Positions 43,437 to 52,624 of a stretch of 64,000 bases of DNA are shown piece by piece. The notes under the pieces were generated by a model. The model made no database searches and was not told the origin of the DNA. It saw nothing but the letters and a program-made list of their open reading frames with translations. Made by a program: the position numbers and the translations under genes. Where the stretch lies: the NCBI GenBank assembly GCA_023412475.1, contig JAEYNR010000079.1, positions 62,001-126,000 on the forward strand. The letters are read 5' to 3'. This DNA is from Fibrobacterota bacterium (GTDB taxonomy: Bacteria; Fibrobacterota; Chitinivibrionia; Chitinivibrionales; Chitinispirillaceae). Each line of letters starts with the position of its first letter. The first letter of the stretch is position 1.

Positions 43437-45494
43437 ATGACCAGAAGGATCATTGTTTTTACTATTTCATTATTACTTTTTAACATAAATCTAAATCTTT
43501 TCGCACAATTCGATCCTTGCAAGTTTAATTTTGGCACCGACTGGGATTATCTTATGAACAACCAGTCTTCCAGTATCGCAAATGAAATTAACTATGTAAC
43601 CAAATGGATTGTAAATGCCAGCTATAACGAGAATAATGTATATGATAAGATGCTTGATTTCTGTGTTCAGAAAAATAAAACTCCGGTATTCTATGCCTAT
43701 ATAATTGCCAAAGCTGCAGCTTTAGGTGATGCAGATGTTGGCGGTAAACTGGGGACTCACGGAGCTGAATGGATCAAGAATAATTTTAATAACGTGAAAA
43801 ACTACTATAACGGTTTTGCCCAAAGCATTGCATCGAAACTTGCTGGAAGTGATCTTGCCCCCATCTGGCTCATAGAACCTGACTATTATCAGTATGTTTC
43901 GGGTGGCCAGACCAGTCCTTTGTCTTTTCAGCAGGCTGGAGACTATATGGGCCAGCTTATCGATATCATTAGAACCCACTTACCTGATGCCATGATCGCA
44001 ATCGATATTTCTCCCTGGGTTGAAGATCATGGAAACACAAACAATTATTATGGTGCCATGCCCATGAATAAAGCAGATTTTCTGTTCACCTCTGGTGGGA
44101 TAAGCCAGGCAGGCAGTTCAAACATTAAAGCAGAAAACAAATTGACCTGGAGTGGTATATATAATGTTACTAAGAAAGCAATTATTGCAGACTGCGGGTA
44201 TGGAGCTGGGGGTGGTTCAACTGGCCATAATGCTCAGTGGGATAACATAAGCAACCTTAATGCACGCATTAGCGATGGTGTAGTTGCAATCACTCAGAAA
44301 AATCCCAATGGAAGCTGGGGAATTCAATCGCTTCGTAGCCAACTGGCCGGTGCCAGCATCAAATCATGTGGAAGTGTTGGAGTTCAGTGCACCTTAACTG
44401 TGAATGCGGGAACCGGTGGAACTGTTTCTAAGAATCCTGACAAATCAATTTTTTCTAAAGGGGATACCGTCAGGCTCACTGCGACTCCTAATAGCCGTTG
44501 CAGCTTTAAAGGATGGTCAGGTGCGGCCAGTGGTTCTGATCTTTCTGTAAAAATAACCATGGATGCATCAAAAACGGTTTCTGCGCAGTTTGAATCTATT
44601 CCTGAAAACATGCGTACTGTTACGGTGAATGCTACCGGAGGATCAGGCAGTGTTACCATATCTCCTGTGGAAGCATATTATTCATCCGGTTCAAAGGTTA
44701 CTTTAACTGCCAAACCGGTTAGTGGTGTAAGTGTTTTTGAAGGATGGAGCGGAGGGGGACTTTCCGGTAACAATACTACAGCTACTATAACGGTGGAAAG
44801 CACTGATATTGTAATAACCGCAACTTTCAAAGATACTCTCAGAATCGATACCTTAAAGATCGAAGCAGAGGCTTTCGAGCAAAAAAATGGAGATAACCTG
44901 GTTACCGAAACAAAAAATGGGGTCACCAGTATCGGATATATTGAAAGCGGCTACTCTACTACCTACAAGTTAGATGTCGATTTAGCCGGAACTTACAAAG
45001 TGATATGCCGGGTGGGTTCAGGGCTGGAAAGTTCAAATTTCGACATCGCTATAAATGGTAAAAATGCTGGTGCGATCGAATTTGATGGTACTGTGGATAA
45101 TTGGGAAGATTTTCATGATGAAACACTCGATAGCACGGTTGCCCTGGAAAAAGGCTCTCATACCGTACAACTGAATTTTGGAAATGCGATTAATGTTGAC
45201 TGGATAATGTTTGTTCTGGAAAAATCTAATTCGGTTTTTAAACACCGTAAGCCATCTGCTATGCAGAATCTGAGAGTAGTTTCACAAAAGGGCGGCTTTG
45301 TTGCATCGCTTCCATCGAAACATGAGTATTCTTCATACGCTCTTTTTGACTGTAATGGAAGAAATGTTGGAAGTGGGCAGATTGGAGCCGGTGTAAGGCG
45401 ACTGTCGTTTCCCAACCTTACTAAAAGTGTATATCTACTCAGACTTCAAGGGTCCAGAGAAACTGCCACGTTTCGAGCTGCTGTGATTAAGTAG
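43437..45494 (+). CDS. Secreted multidomain glycan-active protein with CBM6-like module and C-terminal sorting domain
   Basis: About 685 residues; ATG 43437 follows GAGGAG by seven bases. Signal peptide ends near LNLFAQ. Residues 25-315 resemble a glycoside-hydrolase-type barrel, with acidic clusters WLIEPDYYQYV and AIDISPWVEDHG that could hold catalytic residues, but I cannot name a family. Two beta repeats of the InlB/Big type follow (about 317-388 and 391-465, with GTGGTVSKNPD and FEGWSGGG-like words). A CBM6/35-like module spans 473-598 (IEAEAFEQKNGDN to VDWIMFVLE). The last 75 residues (ALFDCNGRNVGSG to TFRAAVIK) look like a sorting domain used by FCB-group secretion. Probably binds and acts on plant or chitin-type polysaccharide. 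Confidence 0.8.
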   Translation: MTRRIIVFTISLLLFNINLNLFAQFDPCKFNFGTDWDYLMNNQSSSIANEINYVTKWIVNASYNENNVYDKMLDFCVQKNKTPVFYAYIIAKAAALGDADVGGKLGTHGAEWIKNNFNNVKNYYNGFAQSIASKLAGSDLAPIWLIEPDYYQYVSGGQTSPLSFQQAGDYMGQLIDIIRTHLPDAMIAIDISPWVEDHGNTNNYYGAMPMNKADFLFTSGGISQAGSSNIKAENKLTWSGIYNVTKKAIIADCGYGAGGGSTGHNAQWDNISNLNARISDGVVAITQKNPNGSWGIQSLRSQLAGASIKSCGSVGVQCTLTVNAGTGGTVSKNPDKSIFSKGDTVRLTATPNSRCSFKGWSGAASGSDLSVKITMDASKTVSAQFESIPENMRTVTVNATGGSGSVTISPVEAYYSSGSKVTLTAKPVSGVSVFEGWSGGGLSGNNTTATITVESTDIVITATFKDTLRIDTLKIEAEAFEQKNGDNLVTETKNGVTSIGYIESGYSTTYKLDVDLAGTYKVICRVGSGLESSNFDIAINGKNAGAIEFDGTVDNWEDFHDETLDSTVALEKGSHTVQLNFGNAINVDWIMFVLEKSNSVFKHRKPSAMQNLRVVSQKGGFVASLPSKHEYSSYALFDCNGRNVGSGQIGAGVRRLSFPNLTKSVYLLRLQGSRETATFRAAVIK

Positions 45495-45918
45495 AATACA
45501 TTTCTCGAATAGAAAATCGCACTAATAGCGACATTTGACTTATAAAAAATCTGTTGGGTTTGAGAGTGCTGAACAGAAATTTATCCGGGTGAAGCGAAAA
45601 AGTGCCGGCTGAAACGAAGGAGATTCCCTCAAAGGATTTTTTCTCAATTCAGTGATAGCACCTCATAAACGGTATCGAATTTCGTGTTTATTTTTCTTAA
45701 AAATCCTAAAAAGGAACCAGCCTGTTGGGTTGTATGTAACTACGGCTGCCTTCCTTAGTGCCTAAGTATGCTGGACAGACATGAAATTTCTAAACGAAGA
45801 TTCGAGTGCCTCGTAAGATCCCTTTGCTAATCGCCTTGAAGTTTTTTGACTTATATCACAAGGGATAAAATGTTTGGGTCTCCCACTGGACACATGCCAC
45901 ACGCTATTTATTCCTGCG
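45495..45918. other. Gene-free region
   Basis: Contains an inverted short repeat ATAAAC/GTTTAT around CGAATTTCGTG at 45665-45690, which is the reverse of the CACGAAATTCG word seen at 16968 and 51212, and a direct repeat of CTGTTGGGTT near 45551 and 45720. No gene recognised. Confidence 0.4.
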
Positions 45919-46737
45919 CTATTGATACTCTATACTTCTCGATAGTGGTGGCACACAATCACTCTCATCAGGTTTAAAGCCGGGATCTTTTCCTGCGATA
46001 ATCAGTAGGTATTTGCGCATCGAAGGGAAAAGGAAATGCAAGAGCGGATGAATTCTTAGACGGTAAAGATGGAAAAGCAATAGTTTAAGTGAAGGTAAGA
46101 GTCCTGGATTCTCATCCATATCCAGCCATTTTCTGAGTTTTATTATTCCACCACATTGTTTAACAAGCGAGCAGCACTCTTCCATCACCGGTTCACGATG
46201 ATGAGCATAATAGATATACTTCTGATCCATCATGTCCTGAGGGTTGCGACCAAAAAGCAACTGAAGCCTCTTTTCGGATGTGGCGAAGTTTGGAACTGTA
46301 AATAATAGTAAACCTTTTTCACTGAGTTTTTGAAAAAGCTGAAGGAGAAAGAACGCTGGATGAAGCGGGAAGTGTTCCATCACTTCATTGAATAAAATCA
46401 GATCAAAGGAATTGTTCGCAACGGGTATTGGCTCTTTCATCAGTTCTACAGCAAAAGAATCTATTCTTGTACTATCAAAACGTTTTTTCCACTCGGGTTC
46501 CAATGGATGATAAATAACAGTAGCCGGACAGTTGTAAGTGTGATGCAGGTGAGAGGACATAATCGAGGCACCTATCTCAAGAACACGGGTAGAGCTGTCA
46601 ACAGGAGGCATGAGGCTTAAAAGATTAACGTAGCGATTCCAGTGCACCTTTATGTACTGATGACCCTTTGGGTCATGGTATCTCTTTATTTCAGAATAGG
46701 ACTTTTTAAGAAGGTTTTCTGCTTCAATGTACTTCAT
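45919..46737 (-). CDS. SAM-dependent methyltransferase (class I, type 11-like)
   Basis: About 272 residues from ATG 46737, five bases after GGTGAG; a TTG further upstream is less likely. Motif I reads VLEIGAS, motif II area FAVELMKEPIPVANNSFDLI, and post-motif LFNEVMEHFPLHPAFFLLQL followed by GLLLFTVPNF. This is the pattern of Methyltransf_11 enzymes. The C-terminal 60 residues are basic and hydrophobic (LLLFHLYRLRIHPLLHFLFP) and may touch the membrane. Acceptor unknown; the nearby Fkp-like gene would suit a glycan or lipid target. Downstream side carries no clear terminator; upstream side has one at 46869. Confidence 0.8.
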   Translation of the reverse strand: MKYIEAENLLKKSYSEIKRYHDPKGHQYIKVHWNRYVNLLSLMPPVDSSTRVLEIGASIMSSHLHHTYNCPATVIYHPLEPEWKKRFDSTRIDSFAVELMKEPIPVANNSFDLILFNEVMEHFPLHPAFFLLQLFQKLSEKGLLLFTVPNFATSEKRLQLLFGRNPQDMMDQKYIYYAHHREPVMEECCSLVKQCGGIIKLRKWLDMDENPGLLPSLKLLLFHLYRLRIHPLLHFLFPSMRKYLLIIAGKDPGFKPDESDCVPPLSRSIEYQ

Positions 46738-46868
46738 AATTCTCACCCGATTGATCAAGGGAAAAACTTTTCCTTGTTCTTTTTCCAAGTTTAATTTCAG
46801 TATCAGGCAAATAAAGATTCAGAAGTCCTGATTTTACTATTATGGATAGGGTGGGGATAGAAAAAAAA

Positions 46869-46900
46869 GGCTACAACTATACAATTGCAGCCTTTTTTTT
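46869..46900 (-). terminator. Rho-independent terminator (probably usable on both strands)
   Basis: GGCT-A-CAA-C-T / A-A-TTG-C-AGCC forms a stem with two mismatches (46869-46892) with A-run before and T-run after (46893-46900). The position just past the lipoprotein gene on the minus strand suits termination of that gene; the A-tract on the left supplies the needed U-run for the minus-strand transcript. Confidence 0.8.
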
Positions 46901-46925
46901 CAAAGATAGGAGGTTTCTTTTGACT

Positions 46926-47804
46926 TTATCGTTTTTTGAACTCTTCTTTTAATGTTTTATAAGTGATAGATTCAATCTTAGGCTCGGTAAAGGTGGTGTC
47001 ATAGGTTGGTTTGACATCCTTTTTCCATTTATTTTCTTTAACCCAAAGCTGAGTAAAGATCTGCTTGGGACATTTTTCTCTGTTTATGAACAAAATGATA
47101 GTGTCACCTTTGAAGTCATAGTTGCCCCAGGAGATAAATTTCCAGTCCTCTTTCATAAATGGAGTTGTCTGTCCCACCAGTTCATCAGAAGACTCGAACT
47201 TACCATCTTTTCCAAAGCTGAAAGTTTTAATGCTTTTAGCTTTGTATGGTTGGTCTTCAGCTTGAAGGATATGGGCGTCGAGCCAGTTACCGACAACTGA
47301 TTTCCTGATTTCTGAGGCTTTTTTCTCGTTATCCAGCAGTACTGGCATGAGAGAATCGAGTTTGTCCATTTTTACTTTGGCCTGAACCAGCCAGTTAATA
47401 TTTATAAAAGAGTCACTGACAGCCAGAATACTATCAGCAGTTTTCAGATGAAGTCCGCTAAGGCTGGATTTTTTTTCCTCTATACTTTTCTTAAGGTTTT
47501 CCAGATAGGGTTTATAGGATGTCATTGCGTCGGTGTACCATTTTTCTGCCTTTTCGATACCGATTGCCATGGAATCAGAATATTTTCTGATTAAAGTGGA
47601 GTTGTTGGTTTTCAGGCCGGTGCTAACGTTGTATAAAGCGATTTTAGCATCTGCAACGACACTGTCAGGGACACCCTTTTCCATCAGAGCATTAATCCTG
47701 GCTTCTACTTCCTCGGCCTTAGGGCCACCTTTACATCCTGTGATGGAAATGGTAGCTATAGAAATGACTATAAGAGCAAGCACACTCTTAAAAAAACGGT
47801 TCAT
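46926..47804 (-). CDS. Lipoprotein of unknown function
   Basis: About 292 residues from the ATG at 47804 preceded by GGGAGGA. A lipoprotein signal (SVLALIVISIATISITGC) is followed by a helical, lysine-rich region (about 20-160, for example KVKMDKLDSLMPVLLDNEKKA) and a C-terminal beta-rich part (about 170-290) with GNWLDAHILQAEDQPYKAKS and FGKDGKFESSDELVG, reminiscent of lipocalin-like DUF domains. No family named. It likely faces the periplasm or cell surface. Confidence 0.8.
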   Translation of the reverse strand: MNRFFKSVLALIVISIATISITGCKGGPKAEEVEARINALMEKGVPDSVVADAKIALYNVSTGLKTNNSTLIRKYSDSMAIGIEKAEKWYTDAMTSYKPYLENLKKSIEEKKSSLSGLHLKTADSILAVSDSFININWLVQAKVKMDKLDSLMPVLLDNEKKASEIRKSVVGNWLDAHILQAEDQPYKAKSIKTFSFGKDGKFESSDELVGQTTPFMKEDWKFISWGNYDFKGDTIILFINREKCPKQIFTQLWVKENKWKKDVKPTYDTTFTEPKIESITYKTLKEEFKKR

Positions 47805-47929
47805 ACGTCCTCCCGCTGGTTTATATAAAAACTGCCTGTTTATCGAAAACAGGATATTCAATCATTTAATATACATTATCTAAAAAGCCCGTAGTCAGCC
47901 ATATTACACCTGAATCGGACGTTTTTCGA

Positions 47930-50836
47930 CTACATTATTGTAATTTCCAGCCCCCGTTCGTTAATTGAGAAAGGGACCACCGATGCCTTACTCTCTTTGG
48001 GTTTGCTTAAAAATTCCCTTAAAGCATTTGCTCTATGAAGATTAGGAGAAAGAAAAAGGGCGTGTCCGCCACCACCGGCTCCTGTAAATTTAACAGCACT
48101 CTCAAAAAGAAGAGCATCTCTTAGCAGATCATCGAGAACAGGGTTCTTATTTGCACTAAATATTAGACTTCCTGCCCTGCGTCCAGAGTCAATGATGTTT
48201 GCAAGACTGTGTAAATTGTTAGTTTCTATAACTATTCGGGCATCTTTTGCCAACTGTTTCAGATAGTGAAGAGTGAAATCGATTGAGGGGATGTTAGCGC
48301 TCATCTTCCGGCTCGCCTCAGTCATGATTTGATCTGAAGGCGTGGAAGTTCCAGTGTTGTAAAGGGTAAAAAGATCAAGGTTAGATGATAGAAAAGAGGG
48401 ATCAAGATGGTAGACAAGAGGATCTGGGATTAATCCTGGTTTGCTCTCAATTAGTTTTAATCCCCCGGTGATTCCCCCAATTTGATCCTGCCATCCGCCT
48501 CCGGCTTTCAGACGCTGTTCAAGACCTATTATGGTATGGATCTGACCTATAAGATCAGAATTTCGGCCTAAGAGCTGGCAAAGGGCTGCCAGAATGGTCG
48601 ATGCCAGTATTGATGAAGTTCCCAGTCCCGAACCTTGGGCAATTGGACAAAAGGTGGTTAATTCTATTCCAAATCCGATTTTTTCAAGAAGATCATGCAG
48701 AGATGGGCTGTCTGGATGGAATCTCTTTGAGAATCCAGTCTCCGAAATGACTGATTTTTGAAGAGAAAAGACCGATGATTCATTCGAAGTATCCAGATTC
48801 TGGAAATCGGTTATGACCTCACGGCATCCTTTATCTATAGAAAACAGAATAATTTCAGGAAAAGAGGTTTTTCGGCAAAAAACCTGAACCGGTGTTTTAT
48901 TATAGAGGTTTGCTGAAAAATTAACAACAGCCCCACCGTGTTTCAGGGTAAATGGGGGCATATCTGTCCAACCGCCTGCAAGATCGATTCTTACAGGGCA
49001 TTGTGCCAGAACTGTTTTTTCCTTCCCAGGTCCCTGATTTATGAACCTAAAAGGATCTGTAGACGTTTCAGAGACGCGGAAGCACGGTTTGATCTCCTCC
49101 GATAGATCAGGAGAAAGCTCTTCAAGCAGCCGGTTGCGGTAGAGTTTAAGCAGATAGTTATCTGTGGAATGGTAGTATGAGTTTAATATTTCGATAGCAG
49201 AATTATCGGAGAATGCGGCAGTAAAATCATTTATGCTGGTTGTATTCCACCCCTTACCTTCAAGGATCTGTTTCCTGAGAAGAATGCAGCGAATCTTATT
49301 GCGCAACTGATCCCGTTTGACAGGATCGGTTTGACTGTTTATTTGTTCTATAGAGTAGCGTTTGGAAGAGCGGAAAGCTTCGCTCCACTGTTTACCGGGA
49401 ACTTTAGTCCAGTACCCTGAAAGAAAATCATCAGAACAATTCTTAACAAAAAGTCTTGCATGTAAAAGATTCCGGGGTTCACCATCTTCCCAGATGTCTT
49501 CAATTGTCAGATTGTGATCATCAAGCCACTGGTAAAAAGGTTTCCCGCTGAAAATTATCTGATCGTCTTGTATGTCAAAATCGAAGGTGTCTTCAATTCC
49601 GGTGACAATCTTTACATTGTCATTGTCGATAGTGCGCTGATCGATGCAAATTCCCTCCGGAATTGTAAAATCACTGCTCCAGTTACTGATTCCTATAAAA
49701 AGATTATTACCCAATACATTTTCCAGAGTACAATTCTGAACAGATTCGCCGATTATCAGTTTGTGATGCCCTACTGGGAGAGTAAATTGGTTTGAGTTAT
49801 AGATAATCAGATCTGGTGTACCAGGAATCTGCAGCTCCTGAAAATCACGTGCATAAAACAGTTGCAATTCCTTTTCGCGAAGCTCTGCACAGGACTGGAA
49901 AAAGTCGGGCACACTGGATAGAGGCAGAAATGTGGCTGTGCGGGCAATATGAGCCCTGAGATTAAATTTACTGAAAATATCAAAAAACTGTGAAAGCAGT
50001 TCCTGGGGAATTTTTGATCTACGAGATACCTGCGCGCAAAAAGAGGTGAAATCCATGTCCAGAAGAGTGGCGGTAATAAGTTCAAGGTACAAACTGAAAG
50101 AAACCGAACCGGTTTCCAAAAGATCAGGAAACTCTTTCCCATCTGCGGTTTTTATTAAAGATGTCTTATTTAAGGCAGAAATGAAGTTTTTACTGAATGA
50201 TATTATCCCCATGTCTACTGCGCATTCGCCAGTACCTTCCAGAAGGGCATTTTTCTGAAGAAATTCCAGATCTGCCTTCTGGAAATAGTTAATTATGTTG
50301 GATCTGTAGGAATCAAACTTAAAAACGCCATGATTTAAAGCTTTGAGTATAGGTGCCCTGGTGGCGAACCCACAGATATCACCCCGGTTTTCTTCCAGCT
50401 CAAAAGTGTCAAAATCAGCAATTACATCCGCAGAAATTGTAACAACTTCTCCACTATTCCAGGGGTATCTTAAAAACAGACTTAAATGCAAATCCAGAAC
50501 TACCGGAGGGATGATACTGCTGGATGGAAAAGGAAGAGGAGTAAAAAGGACTCCTTCTGGCGCATAAAAAGGAATCTGGGAATGCTTTTTCCCTGCATGG
50601 ATAATCAGAATTGTTTCATCATCGATTCCTGGTTTGCGACTTTGCAGATATCTTTTTAACCCCAGTATCGTGGCTCCACCGCTCCCAATATTGCCATCTT
50701 GTGGATCAGCATAAACAAGGAAATTGATCATAGGTGGATAAAGACCATGATCGATACGGTTTTTGATAAGAGCCCGGTAGCTCTCCGCCTGTGTCTCAGA
50801 AAAGGTGGTTATGATACAGGTATTGAATATGGACAT
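47930..50836 (-). CDS. fkp: Fkp-like bifunctional L-fucokinase / fucose-1-phosphate guanylyltransferase
   Basis: About 968 residues; ATG 50836 chosen, with AAAGGA twelve bases before it. The N-terminal half follows the fucose-1-phosphate nucleotidyltransferase part of Fkp (NIGSGGATILGLKRYL, IIHAGKKHSQIPFYAPEGVL, then VVTISADVIADFD). The C-terminal 370 residues are a GHMP sugar kinase: CPVRIDLAGGWTDMPPF, PIAQGSGLGTSSILAS, GGGWQDQIGGITGG and FTGAGGGGHALF, all intact. In Bacteroides, Fkp makes GDP-fucose from free fucose for surface glycans. The nucleotidyltransferase loop HAGGxSxRxP is degenerate here (HAGKKHSQIP), so only the kinase half is safely predicted active; a related heptose kinase role is an alternative. 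Confidence 0.82.
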   Translation of the reverse strand: MSIFNTCIITTFSETQAESYRALIKNRIDHGLYPPMINFLVYADPQDGNIGSGGATILGLKRYLQSRKPGIDDETILIIHAGKKHSQIPFYAPEGVLFTPLPFPSSSIIPPVVLDLHLSLFLRYPWNSGEVVTISADVIADFDTFELEENRGDICGFATRAPILKALNHGVFKFDSYRSNIINYFQKADLEFLQKNALLEGTGECAVDMGIISFSKNFISALNKTSLIKTADGKEFPDLLETGSVSFSLYLELITATLLDMDFTSFCAQVSRRSKIPQELLSQFFDIFSKFNLRAHIARTATFLPLSSVPDFFQSCAELREKELQLFYARDFQELQIPGTPDLIIYNSNQFTLPVGHHKLIIGESVQNCTLENVLGNNLFIGISNWSSDFTIPEGICIDQRTIDNDNVKIVTGIEDTFDFDIQDDQIIFSGKPFYQWLDDHNLTIEDIWEDGEPRNLLHARLFVKNCSDDFLSGYWTKVPGKQWSEAFRSSKRYSIEQINSQTDPVKRDQLRNKIRCILLRKQILEGKGWNTTSINDFTAAFSDNSAIEILNSYYHSTDNYLLKLYRNRLLEELSPDLSEEIKPCFRVSETSTDPFRFINQGPGKEKTVLAQCPVRIDLAGGWTDMPPFTLKHGGAVVNFSANLYNKTPVQVFCRKTSFPEIILFSIDKGCREVITDFQNLDTSNESSVFSLQKSVISETGFSKRFHPDSPSLHDLLEKIGFGIELTTFCPIAQGSGLGTSSILASTILAALCQLLGRNSDLIGQIHTIIGLEQRLKAGGGWQDQIGGITGGLKLIESKPGLIPDPLVYHLDPSFLSSNLDLFTLYNTGTSTPSDQIMTEASRKMSANIPSIDFTLHYLKQLAKDARIVIETNNLHSLANIIDSGRRAGSLIFSANKNPVLDDLLRDALLFESAVKFTGAGGGGHALFLSPNLHRANALREFLSKPKESKASVVPFSINERGLEITIM

Positions 50837-51380
50837 GTGTGAAATCGATCCTTTCAAACAGATGAAATATCTGCAAAATACCTTGAAAGTTTTGCGGCTG
50901 GTGATAAAACCAGGAACTTAAAAAATGACTACTTGCTTAATAGAATATATGTTATCCGGGCTAATCTACTGAAGATTTAGTTAAAATTTCAGCTATCATT
51001 ATCATTATAGGAAAAACCAAAACTTTGGCCATATCGGCTAATTTAGGAAGAAAATCTTAAAACTCAAACACTAAATCCTAAGCAATTCCCAATACCTGAT
51101 TATCAAATTTCTAAACAAGAGCAGAAAAAAGGCAAACATGTCCAAATTGAAATACTTTAGCTATGTTGAAAACGCCCTTATTTCTGTTTAGAATTCAAAA
51201 AAAAGGATAAGCACGAAATTCGATAAACGGAATTCGAAATAAGATCAGGAAATGGAAAAAGAAAGGAACTCACTTTCTAAACTTTAGTTACCTGAAGAGC
51301 TCTTAACTCCGTTTAGAAATTAAAATTCTGGAATTTGTTTAGGAATTAAGATTTGTGGTTTGGAATTAAATTGAAGCTGC
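50837..51380. other. Gene-free region with a dispersed intergenic element
   Basis: From about 51180 to 51365 it holds a degenerate inverted repeat: left part GTTTAGAATTC, GGATAAGCACGAAATTCG, AAACGGAATTCGAAATAAG; right part CTCCGTTTAGAAATTAAAATT and GTTTAGGAATTAAG. This belongs with the elements at 22019 and 32870. The rest is AT-rich without recognised signals. It lies between the divergent-looking ends of the Fkp gene start and the six-gene operon end. Confidence 0.5.
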
Positions 51381-52607
51381 TTACTGCAGCAAAGTCATAA
51401 ATTTTTCGCTGCCACCTTTTGTGCTACCTGATCGCTGGATAATGTAGACACCACTTGGCAACCTCTGTGGTAGTTTGCAAAGATCCTGAAGCTGTCTGTT
51501 GTAGATCAATCTGCCTGAAATATCATACACTGCCATCTTCCTGTTAGGTTCAAGTGTAGCAGGTTTTTCTAATTCTGCATGTCCTTCAATCCAAATGGGT
51601 GCAGTGAAGGCATATTCACCTCTGAAATTTTTAACCTTTACATAGTAGTAAGTAAAACTGCGGCTTTTCTTATCAAACGAATGAGTCCATTGGACCTTGT
51701 GATCCATACAGGGAATAGATGCAACTATTTCTCCTCCGTTAGCAATAATCTGTACCGAAGTAATTTTGTCATATATATCGAAAGTATCCGGATCGAATAT
51801 ATTCACCTTTACCAGACACTGTGAAGGCCGGTGTAATATTGAACCCATTATGGAATCATTGATTGAATAGTGAATCTGAAGGTTATTATTCTCTGTGGAA
51901 TAAACCCGGCATTTCTTTAAAGCCTCAAAAAGTTTCTCACGAGTCAGATCTGTGGCAAGGATCGCAGTTCTGGTTCTGTAAGCCTTTATCCATTCTTTGT
52001 TGTGGCTGTCAGAATTTGCTGTCGGAGCCACATGCCATCCCTGGTCAAGAGCTTTTATGTAGCTGGATTCATAACTTAGGTTACGTCTCATATTTATTAT
52101 TTCAATTAGATTAATAACTCTGTCCAGTTCAAGGGAATAGTCCCGAAATTTATTGAACTCATCATACCTCTCAGTAGGATGATTCCATTGGGCTATGCAC
52201 GTGCTGTCATTGACAAGAAGGGTATAGAAAGAGTCACGATCTATATTCTTCCACTCATACCATTTAGAATTAAGAACATTTATGTGTCCCCAGGATTTAG
52301 TCATTTCAAAACCGGCTATGGCTACAAAATCTTCTGTGGTGTGCTGGTCTGCTATGGTTATGGTGCTGTCAAAAAAAAATCTGGTACTATTATAGGAGTG
52401 ATCGGTAACTGCTAAAAAATCAGCTCCGTGTTCGCGGGCCTGAATATAAGCTTCTGAAGGAGTCCCTTGCCCATCTGAAAAAGAGGTATGTGAATGCAGA
52501 TCTCCAAAGAATATCCGGTAATTCTGGGTGTAAACAGAAACTGCAGTAGAAAATGTCAGTAACAGGGCTCTGACTGTAAAAAGAGAAACAGCCATTTTTG
52601 AACGCAT
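51381..52607 (-). CDS. Secreted PHP-domain phosphoesterase (CehA/McbA-like) with C-terminal sorting domain
   Basis: 408 residues. Signal peptide RALLLTFSTAVSVYTQ, then GDLHSHTSFSDGQGTP (residues 35-50, metal ligands His38 and His40), FLAVTDHSYN (Asp69, His70), GFEMTKSWGHINVL and NSDSHNKEW. These are the ligands of PHP metallo-phosphoesterases. The last 50 residues, VYDISGRLIYNRQLQDLCKL to the C-terminus, form a sorting-domain-like module, so the enzyme is exported and probably surface-attached or released. It is the last gene of the six-gene operon, 17 bases after the lamin-tail lipoprotein. Within a polyphosphate setting it could hydrolyse or process the product outside the cell. Confidence 0.85.
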   Translation of the reverse strand: MRSKMAVSLFTVRALLLTFSTAVSVYTQNYRIFFGDLHSHTSFSDGQGTPSEAYIQAREHGADFLAVTDHSYNSTRFFFDSTITIADQHTTEDFVAIAGFEMTKSWGHINVLNSKWYEWKNIDRDSFYTLLVNDSTCIAQWNHPTERYDEFNKFRDYSLELDRVINLIEIINMRRNLSYESSYIKALDQGWHVAPTANSDSHNKEWIKAYRTRTAILATDLTREKLFEALKKCRVYSTENNNLQIHYSINDSIMGSILHRPSQCLVKVNIFDPDTFDIYDKITSVQIIANGGEIVASIPCMDHKVQWTHSFDKKSRSFTYYYVKVKNFRGEYAFTAPIWIEGHAELEKPATLEPNRKMAVYDISGRLIYNRQLQDLCKLPQRLPSGVYIIQRSGSTKGGSEKFMTLLQ

Positions 52608-52624
52608 TACACTTCCTAACCCTA

